A DNA stretch of 64,000 bases from Haliangium sp963772315 (GCA_963772315.1 CAVYWJ010000004.1:310001-374000), one strand, 5' to 3'; positions 24,059 through 35,717 are shown, numbered from the stretch's first letter. A program made the numbers and translations. Notes: generated by a model not told the origin, from the letters alone.

Positions 24059-24856
24059 TGCCCCTTGTACGGCCGGAAAGGTTTGTTGATGTAGTTCTCA
24101 GTCATCAGCGCTTGTACGATTTCGATGATCTCTGCCGCTCGAAGGGGTCGCCTGATTTTCTTTTCGCGCTGCTTGAGTGTGTCCATGACTAACTGATTCC
24201 ACTCTCTCGGCCAGGTGCGGCCCAGGGGCCAGTTGCCGCCATGGGCGGCCTGGTGCATGGCTTCTTCGAGCTCGACAGTGAAGTTATCGATGTCCATGTC
24301 GCCGACGAAGCCGCGCTCCTCGAACCACTTGCGGTGCTCCTGGGGCAAGACGTGATGCCGGACGGGACGGACCATGCCGGCGCCGCGGCGGGAGGTCTCG
24401 CGTATACCATTTACCTCGGGGCCTTCACCGAGCGTGTGCATGCCGTGCATGGGGGCGATGTCCGGGTGGAGGAACCAATGCCCGACCGCGCGGACGCAGA
24501 CGCCACCGTGCGCGCCAGCGCCGGCTCGGCCACGCGATTCACGTGACACACCAGCCCGAGCTCCTCGCCGTGCTCCTCGTGGATCGCGACATCGACCGTG
24601 GCCGCGATGCGCACCACGCGCTGCCCTGCATCGGCGTTCGCGGCCTCGATGTGGAACGCGTAGCCCTCGTTGCGGTGACGACTCCCCTCGATCGTGATCA
24701 CGTCGTCGCCGCGCCGGATCACCGCGTGCCCGGACGGCGCTGCACAGGCAGCCTGGCGCTCGTCGCCTGCGTGCCCGGTTCGCCTCGCGGCTGCGGCGGC
24801 CTGGCCACCGCCTGATCGCTTGCTTGTGCCGGGCGCCGCTCCTTCTCGTTACCCAT
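24055..24856 (-). pseudogene. Polymorphic toxin, HH-nuclease type (frameshifted)
   Basis: The C-terminal 140 residues are in one frame and contain 'RHHVLPQEHRKWFEERGFVG', 'DIDNFTVELEEAMHQAAHGG' and 'REWNQLVMDTL'. This His-His...His pattern is that of the SitA5/TIGR02269 group of myxobacterial outer-membrane-exchange toxins and related HNH-like nucleases. The preceding part ('RNEGYAFHIEAANAD', 'EELGLVCHVNRVAEPALART') lies in a second frame, and a plausible start ('MGNEKERRPAQAS') at 24856 in a third. Two indels are thus needed to join them, near 24480-24540 and 24740-24850. No lipobox is seen. Coupled immunity-like genes follow. It is either inactive or affected by sequence errors. Confidence 0.7.
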
Positions 24857-25596
24857 GGCCGCATCGTAGCCCCGGCGTGATCCCGTCGCCATGATCCGCC
24901 ATCGCGCAGGGCTCGGCAGACGCCGAGAAGTGCCCGCACGCCGGCCGCTCCCCGGACGACACGCATCGACGCAGGCGTCCCCGCGGCGGGTCGAGCAGCA
25001 TGCAGACGCCGAATCCACGCACCTGCGGCCGATCCTGTGTCGTGACGGGTCGTTACGTCGCGCAAGCACGGCCGATCCGGGGCTGTGACCAGCCGCTACC
25101 TCGTGCAAGTACGGTGGATCCTTGCACGAGTTGACGCCTGCACAGGCGCCCCGGCGTGACGCCTGGACGCCTGGCGCGGGCGCACCAGCGCACACGATCG
25201 GCCGCCGCGACGGCGGGTGCGCGCTCACCATGTCGATCGGCGGCCCGCACCTGCATGGTTGCGGCCTGGCGAGGTCCATCGACCGGCGTTTCGGGCGTGG
25301 ATGCCAGCCGTTCCCGGGCGCGCGCCTGGCCTGCTCGCCTGGTATGTGCTCTGAATGGCCAGGATTGTTGGCGTTTCCAGCCCTGAGCCAGCCTGGCGCG
25401 CGCCCTGCCGACCGCTCGGACAGTGTGGGCGGCAGCTCCCGGCATCCCGGACCGCCCCATCCCGGGAAGATGAGGTAATGTAACGCTGGTTGATCGCCGG
25501 CCAGGCATCTGGTTGGCTTTCCATCTCGTTCCTTCCATCCTCATCCATGGGCCCCAGGTCGTGCTCGGCTGGCGGCTCGTTCGCCATGGTGTCCTC
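24857..25596. other. Non-coding region with repeat and hairpin
   Basis: No credible gene is seen in 740 bases. A 37-base unit occurs twice (25042-25078 and 25085-25121, GTGAC...TACGTCG-GCAAG...GATCC), about three quarters identical. A 10-base perfect stem, CTCGTGCAAG / CTTGCACGAG, spans 25100-25130 with an 11-base loop. The region should hold the promoters of the toxin and of the efflux operon. Confidence 0.6.
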
Positions 25597-26904
25597 GTGC
25601 ATGTAAGTATCGGGAGTTTCTACGTTCGATCCGCCGCGTGGATGGTCGTGACCGGCGTCCTGGCGGGTAGTGGAGCGGCGCACGCGCAGGCGCAGCTCAC
25701 CCTGGAGCAGACGGTCGGGCTCACGCTGGAGCGGGACGAGCGGGCGCGCATCGCCGACCAGGAGCTGCGCGCGGCCGAGGCGCAGACGGCCCGGGCCCGC
25801 GCCTTCTTCTTTCCGGACGTGACCGCGAGCGCTGCCTATACGTTTCGCGGCAATCCCGGCGAGCTCCAGGATCGCAACGTGCTGACCGGCGCGCTCACCC
25901 TCAACGTGACGCTGCTCGACCTGCGCGGGGTGCCGCTCTACCGCACGGCCACGCTGCAGCGCGACGCGCAGCGGCTGGAGCGGGTCGAGACCCGCCGGCT
26001 GCTGGCGTTCGAGGCCGCCGATGCCTACCTGGCCACGCTCGGCCAGCAGGCCGTGGTCGAGGCCGCGCAGCACCGCGTCGACTTCGCGCGCGAGAACCTG
26101 GCCGATGCCCGTGGCCGCGTGGCCGCGCAGCTGGCGAGCTCCAACGACGTGACCCGCGCCGAGCTGGAGGCGGCCACGGCCGAGCGCGAGCTGCGCCGGG
26201 CCCAGGGCGACCTCGATGCTTCGCGCCTGGCGCTGGGCTGGCTGCTGGCCACGGACGTCAGCGGGCCGCTGGCCCAGCCCGACGCGCTCCTCGGCGCGGC
26301 CGTGAGCCCGGCCGGCGATCCGGCCGTGCTGGTGACCGAGGCGCAGTCGCGCCGGCTCGATCTCGCGGCCAGCCAGAACCGTGTGCAGGCCGCGCGCGCC
26401 TTTGCCCGCGAGCCGCTGCAGCGCTGGTGGCCGACCTTCAACCTCACCGGCCAGACCCGCTACACCTCCGAGGAAGGGATCAGCGGGCAGAACACCGACT
26501 GGTCCGTCGGCGTCAACGCGGTCTGGCTGCTGTGGGACGGCGGCGAGCGCAGCGCCGATCGCAGCGAGCGGCTGGCCCAGGCCGAGGTGTCCGAATTGCG
26601 CCGGCAGCAGGAGGCGCGCAGCGTGGCCCTGCAGGTGCGCACGGCGCTGAGCGCGCTCGAGCGCGCGCGCGGCACCGTGGCCCAGGCCGAGGCCGCGGTG
26701 GTGGCCGCGCGCCGCAACGTCGAGGAGACCCGCACGCTGTACAAGCAGGGTCTGGCCCGCGCGCTCGAGGTGTCCGACGCCAGCGCGGGCCTGTTCGATG
26801 CCGAAGTCGCGCTCGCCCGCGAGCGCTATGGTCTGGCGCTGGCGATGCTCGATCTGCGCGCCGCGCTGGGGCTGGATCCAGCCGGACAGGAGGTCCGTTC
26901 GTGA
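25597..26904 (+). CDS. TolC-family outer membrane efflux protein
   Basis: About 435 residues from a GTG at 25597; an ATG at 25642 is an alternative. The signal peptide ends 'GSGAAHAQAQLTLEQ'. Two TolC repeats of long coiled-coil helices surround short beta strands: 'LTLEQTVGLTLERDERARIA' begins the first, and 'SVGVNAVWLLWDGGERSADR' the strand of the second. Helices such as 'VRTALSALERARGTVAQAEA' are rich in Ala and Arg. It forms the outer membrane exit duct for the adaptor and pump encoded next. Its stop overlaps the adaptor start (GTGA). Confidence 0.92.
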   Translation: MHVSIGSFYVRSAAWMVVTGVLAGSGAAHAQAQLTLEQTVGLTLERDERARIADQELRAAEAQTARARAFFFPDVTASAAYTFRGNPGELQDRNVLTGALTLNVTLLDLRGVPLYRTATLQRDAQRLERVETRRLLAFEAADAYLATLGQQAVVEAAQHRVDFARENLADARGRVAAQLASSNDVTRAELEAATAERELRRAQGDLDASRLALGWLLATDVSGPLAQPDALLGAAVSPAGDPAVLVTEAQSRRLDLAASQNRVQAARAFAREPLQRWWPTFNLTGQTRYTSEEGISGQNTDWSVGVNAVWLLWDGGERSADRSERLAQAEVSELRRQQEARSVALQVRTALSALERARGTVAQAEAAVVAARRNVEETRTLYKQGLARALEVSDASAGLFDAEVALARERYGLALAMLDLRAALGLDPAGQEVRS

Positions 26905-28100
26905 GCCGTTTGATGATCCTTGGGTTGACGCTGGCGCTGGCGGGCACTGCCTGCAGCGAGGACAAGGGCGCCTCTGGCGGGCCTGGTGGGCCTGGTGGCG
27001 GGCGCGGGCCGCGGCCGTTCCCGGTCGAGGTGCAGCGCGTGTCCTCGCGCAACGTGACCTATACGGTCACGGCCGTGGGCAGCGTCGAGGCGTTCGAGGA
27101 GGTGCAGGTGACCGCGCGCGTGTCCGGTGTGGTCGAGAAGGTGCGCTTCACCGAGGGCCAGGTCGTCAAGGCCGGGCTGCCGCTGGTCGAGATCGAGCCG
27201 CAGCGGTACCAGCTGGCCGTGGGCGCGGCCAAGGCCACGCTCGACAAGGCCGAGGCCGCGCTCGCCGATGCCAAGGCCGGCCTGGCCCGGCGCGAGCAGG
27301 CCGGCAAGGACAACCCCGGCCTGGTGCCGGGCGAGGAGATCGAGACCTGGCGCACGCGGGTGCTCACGGCCCAGGCCGATATCGCGGCCGGCAAGGTCGC
27401 GCTCAATCGCGCGCAGCTCGACCTGCGCGACGCGTACGTGCGCGCGCCCGTGGCCGGCGTGCTGCAGACCCGCACCGTGCGCACCGGGCAGTACGTGCAG
27501 CCCGGCACCGTGCTGGGCACGCTGGTGCAGCGCGAGCCGCTGCTGCTGCGCTTCGATGTCCCCTCGCGCGAGGCCGCGGGCCTGAGCCCGGGCGTGCAGG
27601 TCGAGTTCACCACCGGGACCAGCGCCGAGGACGCCAAGCCCTACACGGCCAGGATCGTGCTGGTGTCGGCCTCCGCCGACCAGGCCACGCGCATGGTGCC
27701 GGTGACGGCCGAGGTGAACGATGAGCGCCTGGAGGCGCTGCGGCCGGGCGCGTTCGCGCGCGTGACCGTCCACATGGGCGACCAGGCCGACGCCGTGGTC
27801 ATCCCGCAGATCGCGGTGCGGCCGAGCGAGCGAGGCTTCCTGGCCTTCGTGGTCGTCAACGGCAAGGCCGAGGAGCGCGTGCTCGATCTCGGCATGCGCA
27901 CGGCCGACGGCATGGTCGAGGTGCGCAGCGGCCTGAACCAGGGCGAGGAGCTGGTCCTGCGCGGCGCCGAGGCGCTGAGCCAGGGCGCGCCGGTGATGAC
28001 CGGCAAGGTGCCTGGTGCGGCGTCTGGTGGCGGAACGAGCAGCAACGCGCCGGGCGGAGCGGGCGGCAACGCGCCGCCGGCCGCCGGTGGCGCCCCGTGA
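26901..28100 (+). CDS. RND efflux periplasmic adaptor lipoprotein
   Basis: 399 residues starting at GTG 26901, with AGGAGG upstream. The lipobox 'ALAGTACSED' is followed by a Gly-rich linker. A lipoyl/barrel-sandwich domain follows ('VQVTARVSGVVEKVRFTEGQ', 'AYVRAPVAGVLQTRTVRTGQ'), then a helical hairpin and beta-barrel and membrane-proximal domains ('GAFARVTVHM', 'VRSGLNQGEELVLRGAEAL'). The tail is Gly/Ala/Pro-rich and probably disordered. It links the pump to TolC. It is the middle gene of a three-gene operon with small spacings. Confidence 0.93.
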   Translation: MSRLMILGLTLALAGTACSEDKGASGGPGGPGGGRGPRPFPVEVQRVSSRNVTYTVTAVGSVEAFEEVQVTARVSGVVEKVRFTEGQVVKAGLPLVEIEPQRYQLAVGAAKATLDKAEAALADAKAGLARREQAGKDNPGLVPGEEIETWRTRVLTAQADIAAGKVALNRAQLDLRDAYVRAPVAGVLQTRTVRTGQYVQPGTVLGTLVQREPLLLRFDVPSREAAGLSPGVQVEFTTGTSAEDAKPYTARIVLVSASADQATRMVPVTAEVNDERLEALRPGAFARVTVHMGDQADAVVIPQIAVRPSERGFLAFVVVNGKAEERVLDLGMRTADGMVEVRSGLNQGEELVLRGAEALSQGAPVMTGKVPGAASGGGTSSNAPGGAGGNAPPAAGGAP

Positions 28101-28127
28101 CAGGCCAGTAGGTTCCCTGAGGGATTC

Positions 28128-31100
28128 ATGAACATCACCGAAGTTGCGATCCGAAAGCCGGTCTTTGCGTGGATGATGATGCTGGCCACCGTGGTGTTCG
28201 GCGCCGTCGCGCTGTACCGCATCGGTATGAGCCAGTACCCGGACGTCGATTACCCCACGGTGTCGGTGTCGGTCACCTACGAGGGCGCGGCGCCCGACGT
28301 GGTCGAGAACGACGTCGTCGAGCCCATCGAGGAGGCGGTGGCGCAGGTCGAGGGGGTCACGGCGATCACGTCCACCTCGCGCCTGGGCTCGGGCAACGTC
28401 ACGGTCGAGCTCGACATCTCGCGCGACATCAACCAGGCCCTGCAGGACGTGCAGAACCGCGTCGGCCAGATCCGCAACCTGCCGCGCGACATGGATCCGC
28501 CGATCGTCTCCAAGTCCAACCCCGAGGATCAGCCGATCATGTGGGTCGGCCTGTCCGGTCCGTTCCCGCAGGCGCTGATCTCGGACACCGCCCGCTACCG
28601 GGTCAAGGAGCACCTGCAGACGGTGCCGGGCGTGGGCGAGGTGCAGCTCGGCGGCTATCTCGAGCGCAACGTCCGCATCTGGATCGACGCCAACAAGCTC
28701 GACGCGCACGCGCTCACGGTCACCGACGTCATCGGCGCGCTGCAGCGCGAGCACGTCGAGCTGCCCGCGGGCCGGCTCGAGACCGGCACGCGCGAGGTCA
28801 ACGTGCGCGTGCTCGGCGAGGCGCTCGACCTCGCCACGCTGCAGAGCATCGTGATCCGCGAGGAGGTGGGCGGCGCGCCGGTGCACCTGGCCGACGTGGC
28901 GCTGGTCGAGGACGGCTTCGAGGACGTGCGGCGGCGCGCGCGCGTCGACGGCGAGCCGGTGCAGGGCATGGGCATCAAGAAGCAGCGCGGCGCCAACGCG
29001 GTCGGCGTCGCCCATGGCGTGCAGGATGTGATGACGGAGATCCGCCCGACCCTGCCCGAGGGCATGGAGCTCGAGCGTCATGCTTCGACTCGACCACGTT
29101 CATCGAGGAGTCGGTGCACGAGGTGCAGTTCGAGCTGCTGCTGGCCGTGGGCCTCACGGCGATCGTGTGCTGGATGTTCCTGGGCTCGTTCTCCAGCACG
29201 CTCAACGTGGTGCTGGCGATCCCGATGTCGCTGCTCGGCACCATCGCGGTGATCTACTTCCTCGGCTTCACGCTCAACACCTTCACGTTGCTGGCGCTGT
29301 CCCTGGCGGTCGGCATCGTGGTCGACGACGCGATCATGGTGCATGGAGAACATCTTCCGCCACGCCGAGGAGGGCAAGGATCGGGTGCGCGCCGCGCGCG
29401 AGGGCACGCAGGAGATCACGTTCGCCGCGCTGGCCGCGACCGTCGCCGTGATCGCGATCTTCATCCCGGTGGTCTTCATGGAGGGCATCATCGGCAAGTT
29501 CTTCCTGCAGTTCGGCGTGACCCTGTCGGTCGCCGTGGTGCTCTCGTACCTCGAGGCGATCACGCTGGCGCCGGCGCGCTGCGCGCAGCTGCTCAAGACC
29601 TCGCGCCACGATCGGACATGGCTCGGACGCGTGGTCGACACCGGCTTCGAGAGGCTCGCCAAGGGCTATGGCTGGCTGCTGACCCGCAACCTGCGCTGGC
29701 CCGTGCTGGCGCTGGTGGCCGCGATCGCCTTGATGGTGGCCGCGTTCCAGACCCTGGGCAGCGTGCCGGCCGAGATGGTGCCCAGCCAGGACATCAGCCG
29801 GCTGATGGTGCGCCTGCAGACCGCCGTCCGCGTCGTCGCTCGAGGAGACCGACGCGGTGACCAAGCGGGCCGAGGAGATCCTCAACGGGCGGCCCGAGTG
29901 TCGCGCGTGATGTTCATCGTCGGCGGCTTCGGCGGCGGCGTGAACTCGGTGGTCGCGTTCGTCACGCTGGTGCCCGCGGACCAGCGTCCCAAGACCCAGC
30001 AGGACATCCAGCAGGAGCTGCGCAAGGAGCTCAACGCGCTGCCGGGCGTGCGCGCGGTGGTGCAGGATCTGTCGCAGCAGGGCTTCTCGGCCAGCCGCGG
30101 CTTCCCGATCGAGTTCTCGGTGCGCGGCGGCGACTGGGAGACGCTGGTGACGTCGTCGCTGGAGATCCAGGAGAAGCTCGAGGCCTCGGGCGTGGCCGTC
30201 GACATCGACTCCGACTACCAGCTCGGCGTGCCCGAGCTGCAGATCGTGCCCGACCGCGACCTCGCCGCTGACCTGCGGTGCCGGTCGAGGAGATCGCGGC
30301 CGGCCTCAACGCGCTGGTCGGCGGCCTGCGCATCGGCAAGTACACCTCGAACGGCCGGCGCGTCGACGTGCGCGTCAAGCTGCTGGCCGGGCAGCGCCCG
30401 CGCCCCGAGGACGTGGCCCGGCTGCAGGTGCGCTCGCGCAACGGCGATCTCATCCCGCTGTCCGCGCTGATCAAGCAGGAGGAGAAGCCCGCGCTCCAGG
30501 CGATCACCCGCCGCGACCGCGAGCGCGCGATCACCATGTTCGCCAACGTGGCGCCCGGGCACTCGCAGGAGGAGGTGCTGCAGGAGGTCGAGCGCCTGGG
30601 CAAGGAGCTGCCGGCCGGCACCTACGTCAAGTTCGGTGGGCAGAGCGTGGCGTTCCAGGAGTCGTTCAGCTCGCTGCTGTTCGCGCTGCTCCTCGGCCTG
30701 CTCGTCGCGTACATGGTGCTGGCCTCGCAGTTCAACTCGTTCCTGCACCCGGTCACGGTGCTCACGATCATCTGCCGCTGTCGATCGCGGGCGCGGTCTT
30801 CGCCCTCAGCTTGAGCGGCAAGTCGCTCAACATCTTCAGCGTGATCGGCGTGCTGCTGCTGATGGGCATCGTGAAGAAGAACTCGATCATCCTGGTCGAC
30901 TACGCCACGCAGCTGCGCGAGAAGGGCATGACCGCGCGCGAGGCCATGCGCCAGGCCGGCCCGGTGCGCCTGCGGCCGATCCTCATGACCACGATCGCCA
31001 CGGTCATGGCCGCGGTGCCCGCGGCGCTGGCGCTCGGTCCGGGCTCCGAGGTGCGCGCGCCCATGGCCTGGGCCATCATCGGCGGCCTGCTGGTCAGCAC

Positions 31101-31206
31101 CCCGATGTCGCTGTTCGTGGTGCCGTCGTTCTACGTGTGCGCCGACTGGGTCATGAACCGGTTCAAGCGCACGTCCAAGCAGCCGACCGAAGTGACGCTG
31201 CCCTGA
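28128..31206 (+). pseudogene. RND efflux pump (AcrB-like), several frameshifts
   Basis: All parts of an AcrB/MdtB-type proton-driven pump of about 1025 residues are present, but in alternating frames. It begins 'MNITEVAIRKPVFAWMMMLA'. Frame changes fall near 29080, 29343, 29828, 29900, 30281 and 30776. Conserved pieces on either side are intact, for instance 'LALSLAVGIVVDDAIMV' then 'ENIFRHAEEGKDR', and 'LLGLLVAYMVLASQFNSFL' then 'FSVIGVLLLMGIVKKNSIIL'. Each change needs only a one- or two-base indel. The density of shifts without any internal stop-rich decay argues for sequencing errors or very recent loss. The operon partners upstream are intact. Confidence 0.88.
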
Positions 31207-31270
31207 CGGGCGTGGCGGTGCCCAGGGCCGTGGCCGCGGCCGTGAGCGCGGCGTCCGGCCGCGCGTCCGA

Positions 31271-32572
<1,302 letters not shown>

Positions 32573-32737
32573 GGGGATTCCTTTGGTAAGAGCACCGCGT
32601 TGGAAGGCGTTCATACAAGGACCGACCGGCGCCCAGCAAGTTGGAAAGGGGTGGGCCCCAGGTGTGCTGCGCCAGATGATGCGCCGCGCAACGGCGCGGG
32701 CCTCCCCCCGCTTTAGTACTGCAGGCCAGAAGTCATT

Positions 32738-32933
32738 CTCTAGTTGCGGGGGGAGGGGGCACGTGGACGCGTTCGGGCGGACGCGCCGCCAGGCCGGCGG
32801 ACCTGCGGTCCGGCGGCCACCGGCGCTCGGTGCTTCGTTGGCATCCTCGCCCCTCGGGCGAGGAGCACTACGCAACGCCGCCCGAACCCGCCCACGCGCC
32901 CCCTCGTTGCAATCTAGGGAGTTATCTCTGGAA
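32738..32933. repeat. About 195-bp imperfect palindrome
   Basis: Outer arms at 32755-32780 and 32878-32903 pair in 23 of 26 positions. Pairing continues outward (CTAGTTGC with GCAATCTAG-like sequence), and inner hairpins are present, such as CTCGCCC-CTC-GGGCGAG near 32845. It lies just beyond the stop of the minus-strand lipoprotein gene at 32941 and upstream of the phosphodiesterase gene. It may terminate the first or be a palindromic mobile element. No gene is seen in 32573-32940. Confidence 0.8.
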
Positions 32934-32940
32934 CGTCGTA

Positions 32941-34476
32941 TTAGTACCGGAAGTACAGCGCGCCGGGCTGGCCGCAGGCCACGTTGCCCAGCCGGCCATC
33001 ACGGCCATCGCTGAGGTCGAGCCCGCCGGCACCGCAGTTCCCGACGTAGCTCAGCGAGACCACATGATCGTCGTTGCTGCCACCGCCGTTGCCGAACCAC
33101 AGGCCGCCAAAGCGAGCGAACTGCGAGGGGAGGGTCGTGAAGCGAGGCACGTAGCCGTCGGAGCTGCTGTGCACGGCCAGCGCCGGGTCGGGGCTCGTAC
33201 CGCAATAGTGCGGATACGTGCACGACGCCGAAGCATCGAGCCGGCGCGCGAGCACGATGACATCGAGGAGCGCATCGCTTCCGAGCGGCGAGAGGCCGGT
33301 CAAGCGGATCCAGACCGCGCCGTTGACCGTGGCCATGAGCAGATCCGGAGCTGCGCCCGCCAGCCGCTGGGGCGCCGGAATCGTGCCCGAGCAGCTGGTC
33401 GCAGGATCGAGGCAGACGGCGTTGACGAAGAGCGCCCCCGCATCGCTGCTGCGGCTGGCGATGAGCTGCCAGCCGCCACCGGCCACCGATAGATTGCAGT
33501 GCACGGAATACGGCGCTGTGCCGCCTGCACCGTCCGGATCGACGAAGTACGCGCCATCCTGCGTGCGCTCGGCAGCGATCGCCACGCAGTCGGTCGCGGC
33601 GCAGAACGGGGCATCGCCCAGCACGCCGTTCGCAGGATCGCCGTCGCAGTCTCCATCGACCGCGTCGCACTGCTCGGCCGCGCCCGGGTTCACGGCACCG
33701 TCGCCATCGTTGCAGTCGCCGGGCAGGGCCACGTGCCCGGACGGCTGTACGCAGTTGACGCGCGTGGCCGCAGCGTCGCCGTAGCTGTCTCCGTCGCCAT
33801 CTGCGTACCAGCGCGTGGCATCGACCGCGTCTGCCCCGTCGATTACATCGTCACAGTCGTTATCGGCCTGGTCGCAGCGCTCCTCGGCCGCGGGGTTGAT
33901 GCTGGCGCTGTCGTCGTCGCAGTCGCCGCCCTGGGCCACGAGCGTCTCGCCGCCGGTGCACGACTGCACGGGCGCATCACCGTAGTCGTCACCGTCGCGG
34001 TCCTCGAACCACTGCCCGCCCGCGGCGTCGTTGACGGCGTCGTTGCAGTCGTCGTCGCGCCGGTTGCAGCGCTCGACGGCCCCGGGATGGACCGCCGCGT
34101 CGCCGTCGTCGCAATCGGCGGCGATCCCGTGGCCGTCGCCGTCGAGATCGTCGTCGAGCGTGGCCGGATCACAGTCGTCGTCGTCGCCGTTGTACGGCAC
34201 CTCGGCGTGGCCCGGGAAGATCTCGGCGTCGCCGTCGTCGCAGTCCTCGCCCGCGGGCACGCCGTCGCCGTCACCGTCGCGCTGCGTGCCCTCGCGCTCG
34301 CAGCGCCAGGCGCTCGCGTTGCAGCTCTGCTGGGGCGGGCACGTGCCCGCCTCGCTGCAGGGGATGCCCACCGGATACTCGGGCGCGAAGCACGCGCCCA
34401 GGAGCAACAGCGCGCCGAGGAGCCAGGCGCGTGATGGCCAGGCTCTGCAGGCACGCTGCGAACGCATCGCGCTCAT
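32941..34476 (-). CDS. MopE-like Asp-rich lipoprotein with fibrinogen-like end
   Basis: 511 residues. The lipobox region 'LLLGACFAPEYPVGIPCS' is close to that of the gene at 14161-15624. From residue 60 a series of MopE-type metal-binding repeats appears ('DGDGDGVPAGEDCDDGDAEI', 'NGDDDDCDPATLDDDLDGDG', 'ADNDCDDVIDGAD'), with alternating Asp and Cys and probable calcium or copper binding. The last 190 residues resemble the fibrinogen-related domain ('GTAPYSVHCNLSVAGGGWQL', 'LWFGNGGGSNDDH'). This is likely a surface recognition or adhesion protein. It is transcribed toward the palindrome at 32738-32933; icd lies 17 bases upstream. Confidence 0.86.
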   Translation of the reverse strand: MSAMRSQRACRAWPSRAWLLGALLLLGACFAPEYPVGIPCSEAGTCPPQQSCNASAWRCEREGTQRDGDGDGVPAGEDCDDGDAEIFPGHAEVPYNGDDDDCDPATLDDDLDGDGHGIAADCDDGDAAVHPGAVERCNRRDDDCNDAVNDAAGGQWFEDRDGDDYGDAPVQSCTGGETLVAQGGDCDDDSASINPAAEERCDQADNDCDDVIDGADAVDATRWYADGDGDSYGDAAATRVNCVQPSGHVALPGDCNDGDGAVNPGAAEQCDAVDGDCDGDPANGVLGDAPFCAATDCVAIAAERTQDGAYFVDPDGAGGTAPYSVHCNLSVAGGGWQLIASRSSDAGALFVNAVCLDPATSCSGTIPAPQRLAGAAPDLLMATVNGAVWIRLTGLSPLGSDALLDVIVLARRLDASASCTYPHYCGTSPDPALAVHSSSDGYVPRFTTLPSQFARFGGLWFGNGGGSNDDHVVSLSYVGNCGAGGLDLSDGRDGRLGNVACGQPGALYFRY

Positions 34477-34493
34477 GCTCCCCGCGCCAGCGC

Positions 34494-35717
34494 TCAGGCC
34501 GCGCGCTTCTGGCGCAGCCGGTCGGCGATGGCGGTGATGAAGCCCTCGGTGGTCTGGTGGCCGCTGACCTTGGGATTGGCGATGAGCGCCAGGTCCTTGG
34601 TCACGGTGCCGGCCTCGATGGTCTCGATGACCGCGGCCTCGAGCTGCTTGGCAAACGTGACCAGCTCGGGCGTGCCGTCGAGCTCGCCGCGCTTGGCCAG
34701 CGCGCCCGACCAGGCAAAGATCGTCGCCGTGGAGTTGGTTGACGTGGCCTCGCCCTTCTGGTGCTGGTAGTAGTGGCGCTGCACCGTGCCGTGCGCGGCC
34801 TCGTACTCGAAGTGGCCGTCGGGCGAGACCAGCACCGAGGTCATGAGGCCGAGGCTGCCGAAGCCCGAGGCCACCATGTCGCTCATGACGTCGCCGTCGT
34901 AGTTCATGCACGCCCACAGGAAGCCGCCCGGCGTGCGCATGACGCGGGCCACCGCGTCATCGATGAGCAGGTAGCTATAGGCCACGCCAGCCTGCTCCAG
35001 CTCCGACTTCTGGGCCTCGACCTCCTCGCGGAAGATGTCCTTGAAGCGGGCGTGGTAGGTCTTGCTGATGGTGTCCTTGCCGCCGAACCAGAGCTCCATC
35101 TTCTCGCTGATCGCGTACTTGATGCAGGCGCGCGCGAACGAGCGGATCGAGGCGTCGGTGTTGTGGATGCCCATGACCACGCCCGGCCCCTTGAAGTCGT
35201 GCAGGGCCACGATCTGCGCGGCCGAGCCGTCGGCGGGCTCGAACATGATGGTCGCCTTGCCCGGGCCCGGCACGCGGATCTCGGCGTTCTTGTACACGTC
35301 GCCGTACGCGTGGCGGCCGATGGTGATCGGCTTCTCCCACGAGCGCACCATCGGCGGCACGTTCTTCACGATGATCGGCTTGCGGAACACAGTGCCGTCG
35401 AGAATGGCGCGGATGGTGCCGTTCGGGCTCGGCCACGCCTTCTTCAGGCTGTATTCCTTCACGCGCGCGGCGTCGGGCGTGATGGTCGCGCACTTGACGC
35501 CGACCCGGTGACGCTTGATGGCCTCGGCGGCCTCGACCGTGACGCGGTCATCGGTCTTGTCGCGGTTTGGCAGATAGAGGTCGTAGGCCTCGAGCGTGAC
35601 ATCGACGAACGGCTCGATGAGATGCTGTTTGACGAATGCCCAGATAATGCGAGTCATCTCGTCCCCATCCATCTCTACGATGGGGTTCGTTGCCTTGATG
35701 CGTGCGGACTGGCCCAT
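34494..35717 (-). CDS. icd: NADP-dependent isocitrate dehydrogenase
   Basis: 407 residues. It belongs to the homodimeric type shared with eukaryotic IDH1/IDH2, not the E. coli Icd type. Landmarks are 'NPIVEMDGDEMTRIIW' at the start, 'WPSPNGTIRAILDGTVFR' for substrate phosphate and Ser binding, 'DDAVARVMRTPGGFLWACMN', 'NYDGDVMSDMVASGFGSLGL' with the metal-binding Asp residues, and 'EAAHGTVQRHYYQHQKGE'. It converts isocitrate to 2-oxoglutarate and CO2 in the TCA cycle while making NADPH. The start at 35717 follows GAGGAGAGAC. It is 17 bases upstream of the MopE-like lipoprotein, an odd pairing that may just be proximity. Confidence 0.97.
   Translation of the reverse strand: MGQSARIKATNPIVEMDGDEMTRIIWAFVKQHLIEPFVDVTLEAYDLYLPNRDKTDDRVTVEAAEAIKRHRVGVKCATITPDAARVKEYSLKKAWPSPNGTIRAILDGTVFRKPIIVKNVPPMVRSWEKPITIGRHAYGDVYKNAEIRVPGPGKATIMFEPADGSAAQIVALHDFKGPGVVMGIHNTDASIRSFARACIKYAISEKMELWFGGKDTISKTYHARFKDIFREEVEAQKSELEQAGVAYSYLLIDDAVARVMRTPGGFLWACMNYDGDVMSDMVASGFGSLGLMTSVLVSPDGHFEYEAAHGTVQRHYYQHQKGEATSTNSTATIFAWSGALAKRGELDGTPELVTFAKQLEAAVIETIEAGTVTKDLALIANPKVSGHQTTEGFITAIADRLRQKRAA

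Noticed and set aside
25042..25130. A third 42-bp palindrome array
   Set aside because: Only two units occur, their period is 43 bases, and the units are not palindromic at their centres. The hairpin there is separate.
26826..29081. 751-residue minus-strand open frame
   Set aside because: It is the complement of the efflux adaptor and pump genes; no ribosome site or motif is present.
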